DNA of 17,197 bases from an uncultured Catenibacterium sp. (GTDB lineage: Bacteria > Bacillota_I > Bacilli_A > Erysipelotrichales > Coprobacillaceae), in the NCBI RefSeq assembly GCF_900540665.1, contig NZ_UQGV01000056.1:1-17197 (forward strand), read 5' to 3'. A model generated the notes under the pieces. The model did no database searches. It had not been told where the DNA came from and saw only the letters and a program-made list of their open reading frames with translations. A program made the position numbers and the translations under genes. Shown here piece by piece: positions 13,962-17,197 of the stretch. Within the stretch, counting starts at the first letter, position 1. Each line of letters begins with the position of its first letter.

Positions 13962-14849
13962 TTACTTATGTAATAGATCTTTATATATTTGCACAAACTC
14001 TTCTATGTAATAATTCGTATTCTCTTTAGACCAACAGGCAAAGTAGTTTCTTTGAATAGGTTTACCCTTATAATGTAGTCTTATTCTTTTTATACCTTCC
14101 ATCGGTTCAACCAAGTCCCCTATGTGATCAACAGGTAGATAACCTCTTTGACTTACAACCATTAAACGTGCCTGTTCTAATGAATCAGCATATAAAAATC
14201 TTCTTGATATATTCAATGTTTTTTCATAGAATTCTCTTTCTGAATCTTCTTTTCCTTTAGACACAACAAGAATACATGACATATTTTTTAAGTCTTCTGT
14301 TGTTACGATATCTTTTTGAGATAAGGGGTTCATGGATGATATTTCTACAAAGCATTCACTATGCTTTAAATCATAGTTATAGTAGTTCTCATTGAAAGTT
14401 CTTCTTTGTTCACTTATTTTCATATCTATATGATGTTCTATAAGCTGTTCAAATAATTCTTCATGTGTTCCACTTATTACAGAGATATTCACATCAGGAT
14501 AGAGACGATTGAATTCAACAATAGCTAGATGAAGTTTGATTGTACTAAAGTTCTTAGGATAACCAATAGTCAAATTTAATTCCTGGTCTTCTCCTCTTCT
14601 TATTGTTTCTTCTTTGAAATCTTCTATTTCATCTAGAATTACTTTGCCATGTCTATAGAAATACTCACCTGCAGGTGTTAAAGAAAACTGACGTTTGTTT
14701 CCTTCAAATAGACGAATACCTAGTTCTTTTTCTAATGATTTGATTTGTTGAGAAATAGCAGATTGTGATATATAACATTGTTCAGCTGCCTCTGTAAAGC
14801 TATGACAATCAACAACTGTAATGAAATATTTCATTTGTTTAAGTAACAT
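13962..14849 (-). CDS. LysR-type transcriptional regulator
   Basis: 295 aa, usual LTTR size. The N-terminal winged HTH is clear (about 1-60: FTEAAEQCYISQSAISQQIKSLE spans 18-40, followed by LGIRLFEGNKR and LTPAGEYF). A co-inducer-binding domain of periplasmic-binding-protein type fills about 90-290. AGAGGTGA precedes the start. The genes directly downstream on the same strand are the SDR and alcohol dehydrogenase, separated by a terminator, so they are the likely targets though LTTR genes are more often divergent from their targets. The effector cannot be inferred. Confidence 0.9.
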   Translation of the reverse strand: MLLKQMKYFITVVDCHSFTEAAEQCYISQSAISQQIKSLEKELGIRLFEGNKRQFSLTPAGEYFYRHGKVILDEIEDFKEETIRRGEDQELNLTIGYPKNFSTIKLHLAIVEFNRLYPDVNISVISGTHEELFEQLIEHHIDMKISEQRRTFNENYYNYDLKHSECFVEISSMNPLSQKDIVTTEDLKNMSCILVVSKGKEDSEREFYEKTLNISRRFLYADSLEQARLMVVSQRGYLPVDHIGDLVEPMEGIKRIRLHYKGKPIQRNYFACWSKENTNYYIEEFVQIYKDLLHK

Positions 14850-14862
14850 AAAATCACCTCTT

Positions 14863-14876
14863 AGTACTATCGTACT
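14863..14876. repeat. Inverted repeat next to the LysR ribosome binding site
   Basis: AGTAC (14863-14867) and GTACT (14872-14876) are separated by 4 nt, immediately upstream of the LysR Shine-Dalgarno. It could be an autoregulatory site or a small leader hairpin; short arms make chance possible. Confidence 0.3.
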
Positions 14877-14901
14877 GTATTTCAGAGATTTAAGATAGAT
14901 G

Positions 14902-14923
14902 ATTTCGACTTAATTTCGACTAA
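14902..14923. repeat. Tandem 11-bp direct repeat upstream of the LysR gene
   Basis: ATTTCGACTTA (14902-14912) is followed directly by ATTTCGACTAA (14913-14923), 10 of 11 positions identical. One-helical-turn spacing is what a DNA-binding protein contacting one face would need, so this may be an operator for the LysR gene. Confidence 0.4.
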
Positions 14924-15265
14924 AATTATTCGTTTAACATCCATCTCGTTCTATCACTATCACTGGTCATAATTATATTTTCTTTAATGAAGCCAATACA
15001 CGCATATCTCAAGTTAGAAAAGGTAAGAATCTGACAATCCTTACCTTTTCGTTTGATGTCTTTTGATTTCCAATTTACAAATAGAATATAACACTTAAAT
15101 TTGAGATGATACTTAAAAAGCATTCCCAAAGCGTTCCACGGAACACTTTTAACAGATGTTCATTGTGACCCCCAAAAAACTTACATAAGTCGGAGTGGTT
15201 CACTTAATTAACAGCAGTATTATCTCTTATCGTTAGATTATTCAATATAGTATCAAAAATCCTCA
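14924..15265. other. Gene-poor interval with hairpin and repeat fragments, possible decayed mobile-element end
   Basis: No credible gene is seen. A 67-codon minus-strand frame (14926-15129) begins with TTG and lacks a ribosome binding site. A long inverted repeat lies at 15017-15050, and a pair of related words, CACTTTTAACAG (15144-15155) and CACTTAATTAACAG (15201-15214), lie about 57 nt apart next to GTTCC-AC-GGAAC (15133-15144). Repeated end words of this kind resemble multi-repeat insertion-sequence termini (IS21-like), but no transposase remnant is recognisable. Confidence 0.35.
15017..15050. repeat. 11-bp inverted repeat with 12-nt loop
   Basis: Perfect arms (15017-15027 and 15040-15050) surround a 12-nt loop. 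Neither side has a good T tract, so it is not a clear terminator. Possible structured RNA or element relic. Confidence 0.5.
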
Positions 15266-15298
15266 ACAAACAAAAAAACCTTGATTTACATCAAGGTT
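15266..15298 (-). terminator. Rho-independent terminator of the rpsF-ssb-rpsR operon
   Basis: A perfect 9-bp stem (15277-15285 with 15290-15298), loop of 4, is followed on the minus strand by seven T (two of them within the stem) and GTTT. It starts 12 nt after the rpsR stop. Confidence 0.88.
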
Positions 15299-15310
15299 CA
15301 TAGATTAGAA

Positions 15311-15541
15311 TTATTCACCAACGTATGGTAATAAAGCCATCTGTCTTGCTCTCTTGATTGCTCTAGCAAGTTTTCTCTGATACTTAGCGCTTGTACCAGT
15401 TACACGTCTTGGGATGATTTTACCGTTAGCTGAGATAAATCTCTTTAAAAGTTCAACATCTTTATAATCAATGTAATCAATCTTGTTTTTAGTGAAGTAG
15501 CAAACTTTTCTTCTACCCATTCTCTGTCTTCTGAAAGCCAT
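15311..15541 (-). CDS. rpsR: 30S ribosomal protein bS18
   Basis: 76 aa, full length. Family hallmarks are visible: IDYKDVELLKRF (25-36), RRVTGTSAKYQRKL (45-58) and IKRARQMALLPY (62-73). It binds bS6 on the 30S platform and contacts 16S rRNA. A single cysteine (C14, in KVCYF) shows this is not a multi-cysteine zinc-binding version. AGGAGG precedes the start. It is the last gene of the conserved rpsF-ssb-rpsR operon, 15 nt after ssb, and is followed directly by a terminator. Confidence 0.97.
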   Translation of the reverse strand: MAFRRQRMGRRKVCYFTKNKIDYIDYKDVELLKRFISANGKIIPRRVTGTSAKYQRKLARAIKRARQMALLPYVGE

Positions 15542-15556
15542 TGTTGTTTCCTCCTG

Positions 15557-16045
15557 TTAGAATTGAATATCGTCTTCCATGATATCATATGAATTCACTG
15601 AATCATCAAAATCCTTATCTAGATCCACTGTCTTCATATCATAGAAGTCATTGTTGTTTTGTTTAGGCTGCTGAGTCATTGTAGGCTGCTGCATCATTGG
15701 TGCACTCTGCTGATTTCTTTCTCTCTGTGCTCTTGTTTCCAAGAACTGAACTGAATCAGCGACAACCTCTGTTACATAAACTCTCTGGCCCTGATTGTTG
15801 TCGTAACTACGAGTCTGTATACGACCATCGACTGATACAAGTGAACCCTTGCTGCAATACTGAGCAACATTTTCAGCAGGTTTTCTCCATACAACACAGT
15901 TGATGAAATCAGCTTCCTGACCATCTCTTGTTGAGAAGTTACGATCAACTGCTAAAGTAAAACTTGTAACAGCTGTACCATTTCCTGTTCTTCTTAATTC
16001 AGGATCTCTTGTAAGTCTTCCGACTAATGCGACACGGTTAAGCAT
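15557..16045 (-). CDS. ssb: Single-stranded DNA-binding protein
   Basis: 162 aa. The OB-fold core (about 1-105) begins LNRVALVGRLTRDPELR and includes FINCVVWRKPAENV (47-60) and VDGRIQTRSY (72-81). A glutamine-rich flexible linker (about 106-150) leads to an acidic tip, EDDIQF (157-162). The usual tip ends DDIPF, so proline is replaced by glutamine; the terminal phenylalanine that partner proteins recognise is kept. It coats ssDNA as a tetramer in replication and repair. GAGGTGAGGG precedes the start. It is sandwiched between rpsF and rpsR, as in many Firmicutes. Confidence 0.96.
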   Translation of the reverse strand: MLNRVALVGRLTRDPELRRTGNGTAVTSFTLAVDRNFSTRDGQEADFINCVVWRKPAENVAQYCSKGSLVSVDGRIQTRSYDNNQGQRVYVTEVVADSVQFLETRAQRERNQQSAPMMQQPTMTQQPKQNNNDFYDMKTVDLDKDFDDSVNSYDIMEDDIQF

Positions 16046-16060
16046 TCGCCCTCACCTCTC

Positions 16061-16351
16061 TTAGTCTCTTCTTAAAGTTAAGTGACGTAATACGCTTGGG
16101 TTGATACGTGATAAACGTTCGAATTCAGCGATTGCTTCTGGAGTTGTATGAGTATCGATTACTACATATAATCCCTTAGTATAATCTTTGATTTCATAAG
16201 CTAATTCACGTAAGCCTAACTTTTCAGTGTCAACGTTGTCAACAACACCTTCACCTTCAGTTAAGATTGCTTTAAAACCATCTAATACTGCAGTCTTTGC
16301 ATCATCTTCTAAGTCAGGTTTTAAAATCATCATAATTTCATACTTGTTCAT
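16061..16351 (-). CDS. rpsF: 30S ribosomal protein bS6
   Basis: 96 aa, the normal length. It starts MNKYEIMMILKPDLED, contains KLGLRELAYEIKDYTKGLYVV (about 45-65) and ends SVLRHLTLRRD, all typical of bS6. It pairs with bS18 on the 30S platform. AAAGGAGG precedes the start. First gene of the operon, behind a promoter and a leader hairpin that likely serves autoregulation by the bS6:bS18 complex. Confidence 0.97.
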   Translation of the reverse strand: MNKYEIMMILKPDLEDDAKTAVLDGFKAILTEGEGVVDNVDTEKLGLRELAYEIKDYTKGLYVVIDTHTTPEAIAEFERLSRINPSVLRHLTLRRD

Positions 16352-16375
16352 TTTTTTTACCTCCTTTGGTCTTAA

Positions 16376-16403
16376 CGGTCTAGAATACTTCTAGACAGGC
16401 AGT
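16376..16403 (-). promoter_or_regulatory. Probable bS6:bS18-responsive rpsF leader
   Basis: In the minus-strand leader, an 8-bp stem (16389-16396 with 16378-16385, loop GTA) is followed at once by CCG, with CTGCC just before it. In known S6:S18 leaders, a CCG at a loop or bulge next to a hairpin is the binding signature. The position between promoter and rpsF Shine-Dalgarno fits. The full consensus could not be checked. Confidence 0.5.
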
Positions 16404-16406
16404 AAT

Positions 16407-16435
16407 ATTTTACATGCTCGTTCATACTATCACAA
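16407..16435 (-). promoter_or_regulatory. Promoter of the rpsF-ssb-rpsR operon
   Basis: On the minus strand TTGTGA (16430-16435) and TAAAAT (16407-16412) are exactly 17 nt apart. Transcription would start near 16400, just before the leader hairpin. Confidence 0.6.
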
Positions 16436-16485
16436 GAAAATCAAAAAAGCAATGGTAAATCGAAGTTTTTTTACTTATTTCGGGC

Positions 16486-17121
16486 TTATTTCAGATCTTC
16501 TTTTGTAGTGATTTTGATATTATCATAATCACCTTCTACAACATAGACATCTTTACCCTGTAATTCTAACATAGAAGCATCATCTGTTGCCTGGATATTA
16601 TTTTCAAGAGCTTCTTTATACGCATTTCTAATAAGAACTGTATCAAAAGCCTGTGGTGTCTGGGCCTGCATCAATTCAGAACGAATGAGTGTTTCTACTA
16701 CTTTACCATCCTTGACACGCTTGATTGTATCTTTACATGGGACCATCGCAAGAACGGCTTTATGTTCTTCCATACCTACTACTAAACGATCTAATAGATC
16801 CTTTTTCACAAAAGGTCTTGCACCATCATGAATCATCACATAATCACTTGTGACATGCTTCAGTCCTTCATAAACAGAATCCTGTCTTTCTTTTCCACCT
16901 TCTACAAACTTCATACATTTTTTATTTAATAATTTCTTGAAATGTGACTGTTCTTCCTTCTTACATACAATAATAATTTCTTCACATCTTTTATCATGTA
17001 AAAAGACATTCACTGTCTTTTCATAAACAGTTTCTCCCTGTAATTGATAGAACATCTTGTTGTAGCCAAGACCTGTTCTCTTGCCACTTCCTGCACATAG
17101 AATAATTGCGCTATACATCAT
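16486..17121 (-). CDS. ispD: 2-C-methyl-D-erythritol 4-phosphate cytidylyltransferase
   Basis: 211 aa, somewhat shorter than the usual 225-240 because it stops right after NIKITTKEDLK, without the final helix. It catalyses the CTP-dependent third step of the MEP isoprenoid pathway. The CTP-binding loop AGSGKR (10-15) with R15 and K22, GGKERQDSV (75-83), HDGARPF (98-104), QTPQ (154-157), and GDYDNIKITT (197-206) are all present, so it should be active. Two adjacent ATG codons (17121 and 17118, reading leftward) are possible; the second is better spaced from AGAGGTGA. It has its own promoter and is not linked here to ispF. Confidence 0.95.
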   Translation of the reverse strand: MMYSAIILCAGSGKRTGLGYNKMFYQLQGETVYEKTVNVFLHDKRCEEIIIVCKKEEQSHFKKLLNKKCMKFVEGGKERQDSVYEGLKHVTSDYVMIHDGARPFVKKDLLDRLVVGMEEHKAVLAMVPCKDTIKRVKDGKVVETLIRSELMQAQTPQAFDTVLIRNAYKEALENNIQATDDASMLELQGKDVYVVEGDYDNIKITTKEDLK

Positions 17122-17140
17122 GAATCACCTCTCTATCATT

Positions 17141-17169
17141 ATAATAGGGTAGACGAGAAAAAGTGTCAA
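17141..17169 (-). promoter_or_regulatory. Strong sigma-A-type promoter of ispD
   Basis: On the minus strand a perfect TTGACA -35 (17164-17169) is 17 nt from TATTAT (17141-17146). An overlapping TATAAT is also present but at 20 nt. The Shine-Dalgarno follows closely. Confidence 0.8.
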
Positions 17170-17197
17170 TTCTAGGAAAAATCACTAATTCTGCGCC

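Noticed and set aside
14926..15129. A 67-codon minus-strand frame
   Set aside because: Starts with TTG, has no ribosome binding site, contains a strong inverted repeat, and its composition resembles no protein family I know.
15697..15903. Plus-strand frame opposite ssb
   Set aside because: Antisense shadow; no start signal.
16441..16485. Terminator after ispD
   Set aside because: Only a weak, mismatched stem followed later by a T run; not strong enough to list.
1..17197. CRISPR array, tRNA, rRNA, riboswitch or T-box
   Set aside because: No regularly spaced repeats, no cloverleaf-like sequence and no recognisable aptamer core were seen by eye; a covariance-model scan was not possible.

Overview
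The window looks like chromosomal DNA of a low-GC Gram-positive gut anaerobe. Evidence: AT-rich sequence, strong AGGAGG/AGAGGTGA ribosome binding sites, compact sigma-A-type promoters, hairpin-plus-T-tract terminators, an IspD (MEP pathway) gene, an rpsF-ssb-rpsR operon, and genes for beta-glucoside and alcohol metabolism. The protein styles suggest the Erysipelotrichia (Catenibacterium/Coprobacillus-like), but this is inference from memory, not from a search.

Layout, left to right. (1) 1-5090, minus strand: an EF-G/TetM-like translation GTPase carrying a C-terminal YacP/Rae1-type NYN ribonuclease domain, a Cof-type HAD phosphatase, and an M18 aspartyl aminopeptidase-like metallopeptidase. 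Each has its own terminator. (2) 5091-8310, plus strand: an RpiR-type regulator, divergent from the peptidase. It is followed, behind its own terminator and a new promoter, by an operon of SemiSWEET sugar transporter, GH1 6-phospho-beta-glucosidase and NimA-like flavoprotein. (3) 8317-11602: two tandem paralogous MFS permeases on the minus strand, divergent from a second RpiR regulator across a very short shared promoter region. (4) 11841-14849, minus strand: a LysR regulator, then an SDR and an iron-containing alcohol dehydrogenase that form a tightly coupled pair. (5) 14850-15310: a gene-poor stretch with several repeats and a hairpin, possibly a decayed mobile-element end. (6) 15311-17170, minus strand: the rpsF-ssb-rpsR operon with a probable S6:S18 leader, and ispD behind a near-consensus promoter.

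How it fits together: the middle of the window is a set of small sugar or alcohol modules, each with a dedicated regulator (RpiR, RpiR, LysR), flanked by housekeeping genes. The most unusual gene is the GTPase-nuclease fusion at the left. It joins a ribosome-binding GTPase to a domain whose stand-alone relative (Rae1) cleaves mRNA in the ribosomal A site, which suggests a single-chain ribosome-targeted mRNA-cleavage or rescue factor. A second recurring feature is that terminator hairpins commonly include the stop codon of the gene they end.

Two start codons were moved from the longest open frame: the NimA-like gene starts at 7763 and the second RpiR gene at 10700. In the RpiR case the longer frame's ATG lies inside a perfect TATAAT -10 box. 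No tRNA, rRNA, CRISPR array, or intact insertion sequence was seen.
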